Assembly: GCA_949487855.1 (NCBI GenBank)
Contig: CATAMV010000053.1
Location: forward strand, 1-55,338
DNA length: 55,338 bases
DNA from: Bacteroidota bacterium
GTDB taxonomy: Bacteria; Bacteroidota; Bacteroidia; Flavobacteriales; Flavobacteriaceae
Direction of reading: 5' to 3'
Position 1 is the first letter of the stretch. Each line of letters opens with the position of its first letter. Below are positions 18,811 to 29,389 of this stretch, one piece after another. The translations under genes were made by a program, and so were the position numbers. Under the pieces are notes generated by a model, which did not search any database, was not told where the DNA came from, and saw only the letters and a program-made list of their open reading frames with translations.

Positions 18811-19460
18811 TGGCCATCCACAAGGGTTAGTATACGGTCTGCTCTTGCTGCTAACGATTTGTTATGCGTCACCAAAACCATACTTATGGAAAAGGTGTCT
18901 CTGAGGTTTAAAAACATATCGTGAAGTTTATTGGCAGTAGAGGAATCCAAATTTCCACTTGGCTCATCTGCAAGGAGTAAACTAGGCTTGTTGATAAGCG
19001 CACGTGCAACAGCTACACGTTGTTGCTCTCCGCCAGAAAGTTCTGATGGCTTGTGTTTTGCCCTGTTGCTGAGTTCGAGGAAATCAAGTAATTCCATAGC
19101 TCTTTTTTCAGCCGCTTGTTTTGAAGTTCCTTTGATAAAAGCTGGCATACATATGTTTTCAATAGCGCTAAACTCAGGAAGTAGTTGATGAAACTGAAAC
19201 ACAAATCCTAAGGACTCGTTTCGAAATGCCGACAACGCCTTGTCGGAAAGCCCGCTGATAGCTTTTCCGTTAATGACAAGTTCCGTTTGTGGGTGCGCGT
19301 CAGGGTGTTCTAGAGTACCCAGAATGTGAAGTAGGGTGGTTTTTCCTGCTCCAGAAGGGCCAACAATGGAAACAATTTCAGATGGTGCTAACGAAAACGA
19401 TACGTCTTTCAACACGTTTGTCGTGCCATACGTCTTTGAAATATGCTTGGCTTGAATCAT
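18801..19460 (-). CDS. ABC transporter ATP-binding protein (LolD/MacB-like)
   Basis: '[15 protein letters not shown]', '[33 protein letters not shown]'; likely start M at 19460. Confidence 0.93.
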   Translation of the reverse strand: MIQAKHISKTYGTTNVLKDVSFSLAPSEIVSIVGPSGAGKTTLLHILGTLEHPDAHPQTELVINGKAISGLSDKALSAFRNESLGFVFQFHQLLPEFSAIENICMPAFIKGTSKQAAEKRAMELLDFLELSNRAKHKPSELSGGEQQRVAVARALINKPSLLLADEPSGNLDSSTANKLHDMFLNLRDTFSISMVLVTHNKSLAARADRILTLVDGQWS

Positions 19461-19572
19461 CTTGTGCAAAGTAATCAAATTTGATTTTTAAATGCATGAT
19501 AAAGTTTTATTCTTCTGTTGATAGGATAATAAACACAGATTGTTTAATTTTACTTAATAACAATTAAACATT

Positions 19573-20106
19573 ATGGCAATAGCTACTTTTGCCGGAGGCT
19601 GTTTCTGGTGTACCGAGACGTTATTTATGCGTCTTATGGGTGTGTCAGAAGTTGTTGCAGGCTATACAGGTGGCCATATAAAAAACCCGGCATACAGAGA
19701 AGTATGCACAGGAAGAACAGGGCATACAGAGTGCGTACAAATCACATTCGATCCATCACAAATTTCGTTTCAAACCTTATTGGAAATTTTCTTCGATACG
19801 CATGATCCTACCACCTTAAACCGTCAAGGAAACGATGTGGGTACGCAATACCGCTCGGGTGTTTACTATCATTCGGAAGAACAGAAAGATGTTACCGAGG
19901 CCTATATTAGTGACCTAGAGCAGCAAAATACTTTTGCCAACCCAATTGTTACGGAGGTAGCCGCTTTTGATGTTTTTTATGCTGCTGAAATAGAGCATAA
20001 AGATTATTACAATTTGAATAAGAAACAACCGTATTGCGCTGCTGTTATTTCACCTAAAGTCAAAAAATTAGTAAAAAAGTATTCATCAAAAATTAAGACG
20101 CTATGA
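19573..20106 (+). CDS. msrA: peptide-methionine (S)-S-oxide reductase MsrA
   Basis: 177 aa; '[10 protein letters not shown]...VVAGYTGG...[15 protein letters not shown]'. Confidence 0.96.
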   Translation: MAIATFAGGCFWCTETLFMRLMGVSEVVAGYTGGHIKNPAYREVCTGRTGHTECVQITFDPSQISFQTLLEIFFDTHDPTTLNRQGNDVGTQYRSGVYYHSEEQKDVTEAYISDLEQQNTFANPIVTEVAAFDVFYAAEIEHKDYYNLNKKQPYCAAVISPKVKKLVKKYSSKIKTL

Positions 20107-20699
20107 CATTCGAAGCTAAGAACATCTACGATGCTGAAATGACCACATCGATTCAAAAACATTACCTGGAAGTGCTTACCGATTTGGGCGAAAATCCATT
20201 CCGCGAAGGACTGATTGAAACACCAAAACGCGCAGCCAAAGCCATGCAATTTCTAACACATGGCTATGATATGGATCCAGCAGCCATTCTGGAAGGCGCA
20301 AAATTTGCCGAATCCTACAACGAAATGGTTTTGGTGAAAGATATTGAGCTATATTCCTTATGTGAGCATCATATGCTTCCCTTTTTTGGAAAAGCGCATA
20401 TTGCTTATATCCCTGATGGGCACATAGTAGGGTTAAGTAAAATCCCACGTGTTGTGGATGTTTTTTCTCGACGTCTTCAGGTGCAGGAGCGTCTTACTGA
20501 GCAAATTTTGAACTGCATAGACGAAACACTTAAACCTAAAGGAGTTGCTATCGTAATTGAAGCATCGCATATGTGTATGATGATGCGTGGGGTACAAAAA
20601 CAAAACTCACTAACAACAACCTCAGGATTCCGAGGGGCTTTTGAAGCTATGGAAACCCGAAATGAGTTTTTAAAGCTGATCCAAGGAAAGTTGTCTTAG
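20103..20699 (+). CDS. folE: GTP cyclohydrolase I
   Basis: 198 aa; '[51 protein letters not shown]'. Confidence 0.97.
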   Translation: MTFEAKNIYDAEMTTSIQKHYLEVLTDLGENPFREGLIETPKRAAKAMQFLTHGYDMDPAAILEGAKFAESYNEMVLVKDIELYSLCEHHMLPFFGKAHIAYIPDGHIVGLSKIPRVVDVFSRRLQVQERLTEQILNCIDETLKPKGVAIVIEASHMCMMMRGVQKQNSLTTTSGFRGAFEAMETRNEFLKLIQGKLS

Positions 20700-22946
20700 C
20701 TAAAAAAGATACTTCGCAGATAGGATAAAATTACGACTGGGTTGTTCAACCCCAATCGTTTTTAGCCTAGATAAATGCGGAATATAATTTCGATTACCTA
20801 GGTTTCGAACCAAAACTTGTAAACGCAACACATCCCTTTTTCCAAGAGGAATATCAATATGTGTACCTAAATTAACCAGTTCATATGCGTTTGTTGTTGT
20901 TTCAAATGCACTCACATTGTTTTGGTTGTCAACCATGGTTAGCGAAACAAAGGCTGCCACAACTTCATTGATGCTCCAATGAATTTCTTGATTGAATGAA
21001 AATGGGGGGATAAGCGGTAGCGATGTACCGTCTTCTTGTTCTCCTTTTACATATTCAACTGATGTTTCGAAATGAATTTTTCCTTGTGGGTGATAATGTG
21101 CGTAAAACTCACCGCCCCATAGGCGCGCATTGACTTGATTATATTCAAAGACATTTACACCATTCTCCATTTCATTTGTTGGATTAAGAAAAATATAGTC
21201 TGAAATGGCGTTATAAAATCCATCAACGCCAAGGTTTAAGAATTTTGTTTGCAAATCAAATCCAAAGTCAAACTGTATGTTTTTTTCTGATTTTAAGTTT
21301 GCATTCCCAACCTCAAAACGTTGCGCACCATGATGTACGCCATAAGAAGTGAGCTCGGATAAATTAGGTGCGCGGTAGCCTGTACTTGCATTTAAACGCA
21401 GTTGTATCTTTTCTGTTAAGGGGTATATTAATCCAAGGGAACTGTTGAAGCTTGTAAATGTTTTGTCAATATTACCCTCTTCTTCATGTTCTACTCCGTC
21501 CTCTTCGTGGTGCGATGTAAAGGGTTCTGTTTTTATAAGTCGGGTGTCGTAACGCAAGCCTGCTTGCCACTTGATCTTGTTGGTTTCAAACTGATGTAAC
21601 CAATACGCACCAAAATCACGTTGGGTTGCATTTGGAATGAGCTTTTCTTCTCCATTATTAAGATTGCGATTTTCCAACCATTGTACTCCTGCAATTTGTT
21701 TCCATATACCAGATGAAGGCAGTGTGTTTTTTAAATCAAATGATAAAACCCGATTATGCATATTAAGTACAGCACCCTCTTCCTCATCTTCATGTTCATC
21801 TTCGTGGTCGTCATCATGTTCGTCTGCATATTCGTCATGTTCTTCAAATTCACGTCGTTGATTTAACGACATCCCCATGGTCATATCCCACAATCCAATG
21901 GACGTATCTAGTTTTTGTCGTAAACTAAACTGGTTGAGTTGTGTTTCTTGATAGGGGATTTCGATTCCAAGGTTTCGAGCACCGCCCGCTTTCTCCTCAA
22001 TAATTCCTGCTTGCTTATCGGCATAAGAAAAACGCAAAGTAGCTTGGTAATTTTTATTGCTAAATCGGGTATTAAAACCAGTTCCTTTAGAATTAAAACG
22101 GCTATTTGGCACAAAATAAGCAGTTGATGTTTCATAATCAGCGTGCGATAAGTGAGACGCATTAATGCCAAACTGCCATTTTCCAGCAGCAATACCTGCA
22201 GTGGCACTTGTCTCATCACCATATGATTGCGACATATAACGTTGCTGGATAGTTCCTGTTAATGAAGTGCTTTGCGTAAAATCCTGTGGTGTTATATACA
22301 CCACACCACCTATAGCATCAGATCCATATAATAAAGAAAAGGGACCTTTAATTACTTCAACAGATTTTGCTGTAGTTCCAATATCTAACCCGTGATCTGC
22401 GCCAAATTGATAGTTCTCTAAACGTAAATCGTTCGAAAAAGTTACGACACGGTTTCCACTGAGACCACGGATAACTGGTTTTGCTATTCCAGGTCCTGAA
22501 CTAATGGCAGATACCCCTGGAATTTGTTGTAACGCATCGGCCAAAACAGAGGCACCGCTTTCTTGAATATGCTCACTATTGATTTTTGTTACTGCAATAG
22601 TGTTTTGGTTTTCAAGATTTGAAAAAGGAGTTGATACCACAACTTCTTCCATTTCAAAAACAGAAGGGGATAAACTAATGAACACATCGTTTGAAGAAAC
22701 TTCAATTTCGATGGTTTTGTACCCAAGTCTAGATGCAATAACGATAAAATTGGTTTCAACGATATTTGAAAATTCAAATGTGCCATCGGCCCTTGAATAA
22801 ACAATATAATCCCGATTTGGGATTTGTATTTGAACCTCTTCAATAGGTTCGTTGGTTTCAGAGTTGGTGACGCGTCCTGATATTTGACTGTGACCGATAT
22901 AAAAAGTTAGCAATGCGAAAATTAATCCGCAATAAATGGATTTCAT
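20700..22946 (-). CDS. TonB-dependent outer-membrane receptor, probable metal transporter
   Basis: 748 aa; carboxypeptidase-like N-terminal domain, plug domain 'VLADALQQIPGVSAISSGPGIAKPVIRGLSGNRV', His/Asp/Glu-rich loops (HDEYADEHDDDHEDEHEDEEEG; HHEEDGVEHEEEG). Confidence 0.9.
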   Translation of the reverse strand: MKSIYCGLIFALLTFYIGHSQISGRVTNSETNEPIEEVQIQIPNRDYIVYSRADGTFEFSNIVETNFIVIASRLGYKTIEIEVSSNDVFISLSPSVFEMEEVVVSTPFSNLENQNTIAVTKINSEHIQESGASVLADALQQIPGVSAISSGPGIAKPVIRGLSGNRVVTFSNDLRLENYQFGADHGLDIGTTAKSVEVIKGPFSLLYGSDAIGGVVYITPQDFTQSTSLTGTIQQRYMSQSYGDETSATAGIAAGKWQFGINASHLSHADYETSTAYFVPNSRFNSKGTGFNTRFSNKNYQATLRFSYADKQAGIIEEKAGGARNLGIEIPYQETQLNQFSLRQKLDTSIGLWDMTMGMSLNQRREFEEHDEYADEHDDDHEDEHEDEEEGAVLNMHNRVLSFDLKNTLPSSGIWKQIAGVQWLENRNLNNGEEKLIPNATQRDFGAYWLHQFETNKIKWQAGLRYDTRLIKTEPFTSHHEEDGVEHEEEGNIDKTFTSFNSSLGLIYPLTEKIQLRLNASTGYRAPNLSELTSYGVHHGAQRFEVGNANLKSEKNIQFDFGFDLQTKFLNLGVDGFYNAISDYIFLNPTNEMENGVNVFEYNQVNARLWGGEFYAHYHPQGKIHFETSVEYVKGEQEDGTSLPLIPPFSFNQEIHWSINEVVAAFVSLTMVDNQNNVSAFETTTNAYELVNLGTHIDIPLGKRDVLRLQVLVRNLGNRNYIPHLSRLKTIGVEQPSRNFILSAKYLF

Positions 22947-22990
22947 GATAAAATTATTTAGTTAAACAAAAGGAAAATTAAAAAGTGCAA

Positions 22991-23299
22991 TTATGCACTC
23001 GGCGGACCTCTTTTTAGCTTACTAAATACTGTTTTGCTGTGTGCAGCAGAAACGTGAAGTGTTTTTTCTGATAAAAATAATTCGGACAGTGAAAGAAACG
23101 AAAATTCGGGAAGAACCGCCTGTACATTAGACACATAATCTAATAATTCACAAGTGGTATCGCCTTCGTGGAAATGAAGTGTGTTTTCATCACACACGGG
23201 GTGGTCGTGATGCTCAAAAATATGAACATGCTGCGCAAGAGTAGGGTAAAATAATAACCCTAAAAAAAACAACCGAAAAAAGAACAGTTTAGGCATCAC
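22991..23299 (-). CDS. small secreted His/Cys-containing hypothetical protein
   Basis: 102 aa; signal peptide then 'AQHVHIFEHHDHPVCDENTLHFHEGDTTCELLDYV'; directly upstream of the TonB-dependent receptor. Confidence 0.65.
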   Translation of the reverse strand: MMPKLFFFRLFFLGLLFYPTLAQHVHIFEHHDHPVCDENTLHFHEGDTTCELLDYVSNVQAVLPEFSFLSLSELFLSEKTLHVSAAHSKTVFSKLKRGPPSA

Positions 23300-23606
23300 T
23301 TTTTGATGTGAACAAAAAAGCTAACCCCATGCGAGAAAGCATTTTCTTTTCAAATTTCCAAAAAAATTTGAATTGACCAAATATAAATCCAAAAAAGACA
23401 AGTAAAACTTGATAAATGGGGAAAATCAAAAGGATTCTAGCTGGCCAATAAACCCACCCTGAAAAGTTTTCTGCCGTGATTCCCAAGTAGTTGGTTAGGG
23501 GAGTGGCAAGTTTTGCAGCAGACGAACCCGTTACTGCAAAAACGACCAAAATCATGACCAATTGGAAATTGGAGTTAATTCCCCAACGTTTTTTAAGTCG
23601 TTGCAT
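23289..23606 (-). CDS. DUF6787-like membrane protein
   Basis: 105 aa; 'MQRLKKRWGINSNFQLVMILVVFAVTGSSAAKLATPLTNYLGI', 2-3 TM. Confidence 0.6.
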   Translation of the reverse strand: MQRLKKRWGINSNFQLVMILVVFAVTGSSAAKLATPLTNYLGITAENFSGWVYWPARILLIFPIYQVLLVFFGFIFGQFKFFWKFEKKMLSRMGLAFLFTSKSDA

Positions 23607-23607
23607 T

Positions 23608-24558
23608 TTAGCCTAAAAGTTCACTGATTTGTTGCGCTAGCTCTGTACCAATACGATCCTGTGCTTCTTTAGTAGCAGCACCAATATGTGGTGTAAGCGA
23701 AATTTTTGGATGCATCAATAATGCAATAGCAGGAGTAGGCTCGTTAACAAATGTATCTAACGCTGCAAACGCCAAATGCTCGTTATCCAAAGCTGCTACA
23801 AGCGCTTCTTCATCTACCACGCCACCACGGGCAGCGTTGATAAGACCTGCGCCTTTTTTCATTTTGGCAAATTCAGCAGTACCAATTGTGGGCTTGTCCT
23901 GTGCAGGAACGTGTAGTGTTATAAAATCTGATTGTGAAAGCACCTCGTCAAATGAACGTGTCTTGATGTTAATATCTACAGACTGTCCATTAAAAAAGTC
24001 AACAGCAATAGTTGCTTCTTCCATAAATGGGTCGTAGGCTGCAACATCCATTCCTAATCCCAAAGCGATTTTTGCCGTTGCTTGACCAATACGACCAAAA
24101 CCAATAACGCCTAAAGTTTTACCACGTAACTCAATGCCACCTGCATAGGCTTTTTTGAGTGCTTTAAATTTCGTTTCACCATCAAGTGGCATGTTACGAT
24201 TTGCGTCGTATAAAAAGCGTACGGCACCAAACAAATGCGCAAACACCAACTCGGCCACAGAAGAAGAAGAAGCTGCAGGCGTATTGATTACGTGTAAACC
24301 CTTTCCACGTGCATATTCCACATCGATATTGTCCATACCAACGCCACCACGACCAATTAGCTTTAAGCCAGGGCATGCGTCAATAAGTTCTTTACGTGCC
24401 GTTGTGGCGCTACGCACCAACAAGCCTGTAATGTTATTTTCATTGATGTACGCAACAAGTTGTTCTTGTGCTACATTGGTGGTGGTTAAAGTGAAACCTG
24501 CCTGCGTTAACGCATCAATACCTGATTGCGATACGCCGTCATTTGCGTGAATATTCAT
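23608..24558 (-). CDS. serA: D-3-phosphoglycerate dehydrogenase
   Basis: 316 aa; 'GRGGVGMDNIDVEYARGKGLHVINTPAASSSSVAEL', NAD-binding 'GKTLGVIGFGRIGQATAKIA'. Confidence 0.92.
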   Translation of the reverse strand: MNIHANDGVSQSGIDALTQAGFTLTTTNVAQEQLVAYINENNITGLLVRSATTARKELIDACPGLKLIGRGGVGMDNIDVEYARGKGLHVINTPAASSSSVAELVFAHLFGAVRFLYDANRNMPLDGETKFKALKKAYAGGIELRGKTLGVIGFGRIGQATAKIALGLGMDVAAYDPFMEEATIAVDFFNGQSVDINIKTRSFDEVLSQSDFITLHVPAQDKPTIGTAEFAKMKKGAGLINAARGGVVDEEALVAALDNEHLAFAALDTFVNEPTPAIALLMHPKISLTPHIGAATKEAQDRIGTELAQQISELLG

Positions 24559-24565
24559 AGTTGAA

Positions 24566-25630
24566 TTATGCTTTTTGTTCTAATGTTTTCATTACATCTA
24601 CCAGTACTTGCACCGACTCAATTGGAAGCGCGTTGTACATCGATGCGCGGTAACCACCAACAGAGCGATGACCGTTAATACCATTCAGTCCGGCCTCTTT
24701 TGCCATAGCCTCAAAGTGGTCTTTAAGTTCAGGCTTATTCAGGGTAAATGTAGCGTTCATAGTGCTTCGGTCTTCAATAGCAGCAAATCCATCAAACAAT
24801 GGGTTACGGTCAATTTCGCCGTACATAAGCGCTGCTTTGGCGTTATTTTCCCTTTCAATAGCAGCAATACCGCCTTTGTTCTTAAGCCATTCTAAGTTGA
24901 GCATCGAGGTGTATACCGGAAATACAGGAGGTGTGTTAAACATACTTCCTTTGTCTGCATGAATTTTATAATCCAACATAGAAGGAATTTGATGCGTAAC
25001 CTTTCCCAATACTTCTTCTTTTACTACAACAAGCGTTGTTCCTGCAGGACCCATATTCTTTTGAGCTCCAGCGTATAAAACACCAAATTTGCTAAAATCC
25101 AGTTCACGTGAGAAAATATCAGATGATGAATCTGAAACTAATACCGCATCTGTTTCGGGTAATGCTTTGTATTGCGTTCCAAAAATGGTATTGTTTGTCG
25201 TAATGTGGAGGTAGTCTAAACCTTCTGGGATGTCATATCCTTTGGGAATATAATTGAAGTTGGTTTCTTTTGAAGAAGATACTTCTACCACTTCTCCTAA
25301 TAATTTTGCTTCTTTTATGGCTTTTGTTGACCATGTTCCCGTGTTGCAATATCCGGCTTTGTTCTCTAACAAATTATAGGCAGTAGCAATAAACTGCATA
25401 CTTGCACCACCTTGCAAAAACATGGCTTTATACCCTTTGCCCTGAAGCCCTAAAAGTTCGAGAGCCAAAGAGGTAGCACGTTCCATGATATCAATAAACG
25501 CAGGACTACGATGTGAAATCTCAATAAGTGATAATCCAGAATTGTCGAGTTCAACCACCGCCTCTGAGGCTTTTTGCAAGACTTCTTGTGGAAGGATACA
25601 AGGTCCAGCACTAAAGTTGTGCTTCTTCAT
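24566..25630 (-). CDS. serC: phosphoserine aminotransferase
   Basis: 354 aa; 'NFSAGPCILPQEVLQKA', 'YAGAQKNMGPAGTTLVVV', 'GHRSVGGYRASMYNALP'. Confidence 0.96.
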   Translation of the reverse strand: MKKHNFSAGPCILPQEVLQKASEAVVELDNSGLSLIEISHRSPAFIDIMERATSLALELLGLQGKGYKAMFLQGGASMQFIATAYNLLENKAGYCNTGTWSTKAIKEAKLLGEVVEVSSSKETNFNYIPKGYDIPEGLDYLHITTNNTIFGTQYKALPETDAVLVSDSSSDIFSRELDFSKFGVLYAGAQKNMGPAGTTLVVVKEEVLGKVTHQIPSMLDYKIHADKGSMFNTPPVFPVYTSMLNLEWLKNKGGIAAIERENNAKAALMYGEIDRNPLFDGFAAIEDRSTMNATFTLNKPELKDHFEAMAKEAGLNGINGHRSVGGYRASMYNALPIESVQVLVDVMKTLEQKA

Positions 25631-25692
25631 AGATATTTAAATTAAAGGTGCAAAGTAACAAAAACAGATGCGGTTACACACGTTAATTTGTG

Positions 25693-26727
25693 TTACTTTT
25701 TTAACAAAAATGCCATGGTATCTACATGATCGGCATAATCCGAGAGCTTTGGGCGTTGGGTTTGTCCAAACGCAAGGGAATTTTTTAAGCACTTACTTAC
25801 CACACATTGAATTTGTTCCTGTTGTAACTCGATTGATTTTTCAACTGCTTCTACATTTTTATATGTGCTGTAATGTATGCAAGCAATAGGGGAGTTTAGG
25901 CCAAGATCTTTTTTGAGCATAACAAATCCATTCTCTAATAAATCTATTTCTTGCATTAAATACACGGCTTTGTTGTAGTCGTAATTGTTGGCATATGCAT
26001 TGTGATGTATAAGTTCTTTGTATTCATATAATGCTAAAAATAAATCATTAAAATCATAACCTTCAGGCACCATCAGATGGGATACGCTTCGGCAACCCAA
26101 TCCAAAGTATTGCATAATATCAATGCAAAGTGCTGCAAGTTCTTCTTGGGTTTCAGTACCATCAAGAACGGCTACACCATTTCGTGTTTTACGCACAATG
26201 TGCGGAACATTTTTAAAATAGTATTCAAAATAACGTGCCGTATTGGTGCTTCCCGTGGCAATTACACGATCAAATTTTTCTAATTTTCCATCTGTAAAGT
26301 GAATTTTATTACGCCACTCAGGTTGTGCATTAGTCAAAAAGCCTAGTACAAAAGGAAGCAATATGCTATCATTACTTGAGGATTTGATTTCAATGCTATA
26401 TCCACATGCCAAGCCGCTTAGTACATCATGAAGTCCTACAAGCGGAATGTTTCCTGCCAACACCAACCCTAAACGTTGCGATGTTTGTTGGGTAGGATAG
26501 GCGTTTAGCCATGCAGATATTTTAGATTCTGTAAGTGTGTCCCCCCATGCTTGAATACAATAATTAAGGTTTTCTTTAGTAAACCATTTGTTTCGATTAG
26601 ACGCACTAACAATCGCATTATCAAGTTTTTCAATCCATTCATTAGAGTTGTTATTTCCGGTACTGTAATCTCTAAAAAGTTGTCCCAATGCTGTAAAAGC
26701 AGTAATCGTATTTTGATGTGAATTCAT
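25693..26727 (-). CDS. acyl-CoA reductase (LuxC-like)
   Basis: 344 aa; 'RLGLVLAGNIPLVGLHDVLSGLACG', 'RKTRNGVAVLDGTETQEELAALCIDIMQYFGLGCRSVS'. Confidence 0.85.
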   Translation of the reverse strand: MNSHQNTITAFTALGQLFRDYSTGNNNSNEWIEKLDNAIVSASNRNKWFTKENLNYCIQAWGDTLTESKISAWLNAYPTQQTSQRLGLVLAGNIPLVGLHDVLSGLACGYSIEIKSSSNDSILLPFVLGFLTNAQPEWRNKIHFTDGKLEKFDRVIATGSTNTARYFEYYFKNVPHIVRKTRNGVAVLDGTETQEELAALCIDIMQYFGLGCRSVSHLMVPEGYDFNDLFLALYEYKELIHHNAYANNYDYNKAVYLMQEIDLLENGFVMLKKDLGLNSPIACIHYSTYKNVEAVEKSIELQQEQIQCVVSKCLKNSLAFGQTQRPKLSDYADHVDTMAFLLKK

Positions 26728-26778
26728 ATTTTGCTGTGGTGTGCTTATACACTAACTTTGCAAAGTTAAAGAATTGCT

Positions 26779-27129
26779 ATGGCTATTATCATAACTGATG
26801 AATGTATTAATTGTGGGGCATGTGAACCAGAATGCCCTAACACTGCCATTTACGAAGGCGCTTTTGATTGGAAATATGCTGATGGCACCTCTTTAAGCGG
26901 CGATGTTGTATTGCCCAACGGAAATGCTGTTAACGCTGACGATATGCAGGAACCCATTTCTGATGAAGTGTATTTTATTGTTCCGGATAAGTGTACCGAG
27001 TGTAAAGGATTCCACGACGAGCCACAATGTGCTGCCGTTTGTCCTGTTGATTGCTGTGTTCCCGATGAAGACCACGAGGAAACCGAAGAAGTACTTTTAG
27101 GCAAGCAACGCTTCATGCATCCCGAATAA
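26779..27129 (+). CDS. 4Fe-4S dicluster domain-containing ferredoxin
   Basis: 116 aa; '[19 protein letters not shown]' and '[22 protein letters not shown]'. Confidence 0.93.
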   Translation: MAIIITDECINCGACEPECPNTAIYEGAFDWKYADGTSLSGDVVLPNGNAVNADDMQEPISDEVYFIVPDKCTECKGFHDEPQCAAVCPVDCCVPDEDHEETEEVLLGKQRFMHPE

Positions 27130-27130
27130 T

Positions 27131-28225
27131 ATGAAAGCAGGTATTGTAGGGTTGCCTAACGTTGGCAAATCCACACTTTTTAATTGTTTATCTAGTGCAA
27201 AGGCACAAAGTGCCAATTTTCCTTTTTGTACCATAGAGCCTAATATCGGTGTGGTAAACGTTCCTGACCCACGTTTAAACCGATTAGAAGAACTTGTTAA
27301 CCCTGAGAAAGTAATTCCTGCTACGGTTGAAATTGTGGATATTGCAGGTTTGGTAAAAGGGGCGAGTAAAGGCGAGGGATTAGGCAACCAATTTTTGGCA
27401 AACATCAGAGAAACCGATGCAATTATTCACGTATTGCGTTGCTTTGACAACGATAATATTGTACATGTTGATAACTCTGTTGACCCCGTACGCGATAAGG
27501 AAACCATTGATATTGAATTGCAACTTAAAGACTTGGAAGCGGTAGAAAAACGCCTTGAAAAGGTAAAACGGACTGCTAGAACAGGAAACAAAGAGGCGCA
27601 AAAAGAACTTGCCGTTTTGGAAGTATTACACCAGGGACTTGAAGCAGCCAGCTCGGTACGTGCTATTGAAATTTCAGAAGATGATCGTTTAGCATTTGTT
27701 TCGCCTTTACAGCTTATCACAGATAAACCTGTGCTGTATGTGTGTAATGTTGACGAAAGTGCTGCTGCTTCCGGTAATGCCTATGTTACTAAAGTACAAA
27801 ACGCAATAGCTGCCGAAAATGCAGAGGTGTTGGTGCTTGCTGTTGCCACTGAAGCTGATATCAATGAATTGGAAACCTACGACGAACGCCAACTGTTTTT
27901 AGAAGACTTGGGATTAGAAGAACCTGGAGCTGCAAAGCTTATTCGCACAGCATATAACCTTCTTAATTTAGAAACGTATTTCACTGCAGGTGAGAAGGAA
28001 GTACGCGCATGGACTATTCCAGCGGGTGCTTCTGCACCACAAGCTGCAGGTGTTATCCATACCGACTTCGAAAAAGGCTTTATCCGTGCGGAAGTTATCT
28101 CCTATGCAGACTATGACCTTTTTGGCTCAGAACAAAAAGCTAAAGAAGCAGGAAAAGCCAGGGTAGAAGGTAAAGAATATACGGTGCAAGACGGGGATGT
28201 CATGCACTTTAGATTCAACGTGTAA
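27131..28225 (+). CDS. ychF: redox-regulated ATPase YchF
   Basis: 364 aa; 'MKAGIVGLPNVGKSTLFNCLSSAKAQSANFPFCTIEPNIG', C-terminal TGS-like segment. Confidence 0.97.
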   Translation: MKAGIVGLPNVGKSTLFNCLSSAKAQSANFPFCTIEPNIGVVNVPDPRLNRLEELVNPEKVIPATVEIVDIAGLVKGASKGEGLGNQFLANIRETDAIIHVLRCFDNDNIVHVDNSVDPVRDKETIDIELQLKDLEAVEKRLEKVKRTARTGNKEAQKELAVLEVLHQGLEAASSVRAIEISEDDRLAFVSPLQLITDKPVLYVCNVDESAAASGNAYVTKVQNAIAAENAEVLVLAVATEADINELETYDERQLFLEDLGLEEPGAAKLIRTAYNLLNLETYFTAGEKEVRAWTIPAGASAPQAAGVIHTDFEKGFIRAEVISYADYDLFGSEQKAKEAGKARVEGKEYTVQDGDVMHFRFNV

Positions 28226-28816
28226 TTACAACGTTTTAATAGAGCACCCAATAGCTTTGGTGGTGGTTACTTTAGGTAATTGACCGGCTAAAAGCGCATC
28301 AACAGCGTCTTCTACATAGCGTTGTTTCACCTTTTCTGGATTTCTGGAACTGTCATCGATAGCCCCAATATATTGCACCACATTGCCTTTATCTTTTTTT
28401 TCTAATATGAATACATGCGGGGTTTTTGTGGCGCCGTATTTTGGATAAATATGTTGTCCTTTGTCTTGCAAATACGGAAATGTAAACCCTTTTGCTGCGG
28501 CACGTGCTTTCATGGCTTTAAGTTGCTCGCCATCTTTGGCAGCAGGATCATTAGGGTTAATGGCAATAACAGGATAACCTTTTGGTTTATATTTATTATC
28601 TAAAGCAATGATGCGGTCTTCGTAAGCAACAGAATACGGGCAGGTATTACACGTAAAAATAACGATAAAGCCTTTGGCGTCTGCATAATCTGCTAAGGAA
28701 ACCATCTCGCCGTTGGTGCTAGAAAGTGAAAAGTCAGTGGCAACATCTCCGACCTTATAGCCGTGATTATGTATAAATAAAAATAAAGAACTGACAAGAA
28801 TAAGAATTGTTTTCAT
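28226..28816 (-). CDS. thioredoxin family/AhpC-TSA-like protein
   Basis: 196 aa; 'VGDVATDFSLSSTNGEMVSLADYADAKGFIVIFTCNTCPYSVAYEDRI'. Confidence 0.88.
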   Translation of the reverse strand: MKTILILVSSLFLFIHNHGYKVGDVATDFSLSSTNGEMVSLADYADAKGFIVIFTCNTCPYSVAYEDRIIALDNKYKPKGYPVIAINPNDPAAKDGEQLKAMKARAAAKGFTFPYLQDKGQHIYPKYGATKTPHVFILEKKDKGNVVQYIGAIDDSSRNPEKVKQRYVEDAVDALLAGQLPKVTTTKAIGCSIKTL

Positions 28817-28826
28817 GGGTTAGGGA

Positions 28827-29291
28827 TTAAAAAGTATTGATAATTTGATTTAATTCATCTTCGGAAAAAGACTGTTCATAGAACATACGTTTGTTTTGGT
28901 TGTAGATAAGTGTTGCAGGAATAGCACCGCTCCATGTGGAGTCAATGGCATTGATCCAAAAATTTTCGTTGGCATCGTCCAGGTGCACCACTTTTGATTG
29001 CAATTGGTTTTTTTTAATAAAGGGTAACAACCGACTCTCTTTGTGCTTGGGGAAATCTAAGCTTACCAAAAGAACGTCTGTGTTTTCCATTTGGTTTAGG
29101 GCTTCAAAATAGGGGAGTTCTTTGATACAAGGCGCACACCATGTTGCCCAAAAATTAACGACATAGGTTTTGTTTCCCTCGTTAAACAACATCGGTTTTA
29201 ACTCCTGATACGATAATGATGGAACTTCGGTTTTTGAAGTACGTGTACAGGCAAAACACACCACAAAAGCGAGTAAATAGGGCATTTTCAT
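28827..29291 (-). CDS. TlpA-like thioredoxin family lipoprotein
   Basis: 154 aa; lipobox 'LLAFVVCFAC', 'VVNFWATWCAPCIKELPYFEAL'. Confidence 0.88.
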   Translation of the reverse strand: MKMPYLLAFVVCFACTRTSKTEVPSLSYQELKPMLFNEGNKTYVVNFWATWCAPCIKELPYFEALNQMENTDVLLVSLDFPKHKESRLLPFIKKNQLQSKVVHLDDANENFWINAIDSTWSGAIPATLIYNQNKRMFYEQSFSEDELNQIINTF

Positions 29292-29389
29292 GAGTTAAAT
29301 ATACTAAAAAAAGCGAGGTGCATATTTTATTAAAATACTTGTTTAATTTTCACTAAATTTATAATGGATAACAATTAAAACAAACAATC

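Noticed and set aside
21774-21845. Apparent tandem repeat (gatgagcatgag-like) in the TonB receptor gene
   Set aside because: Low-complexity coding for the His/Asp/Glu loop, not an independent repeat element.
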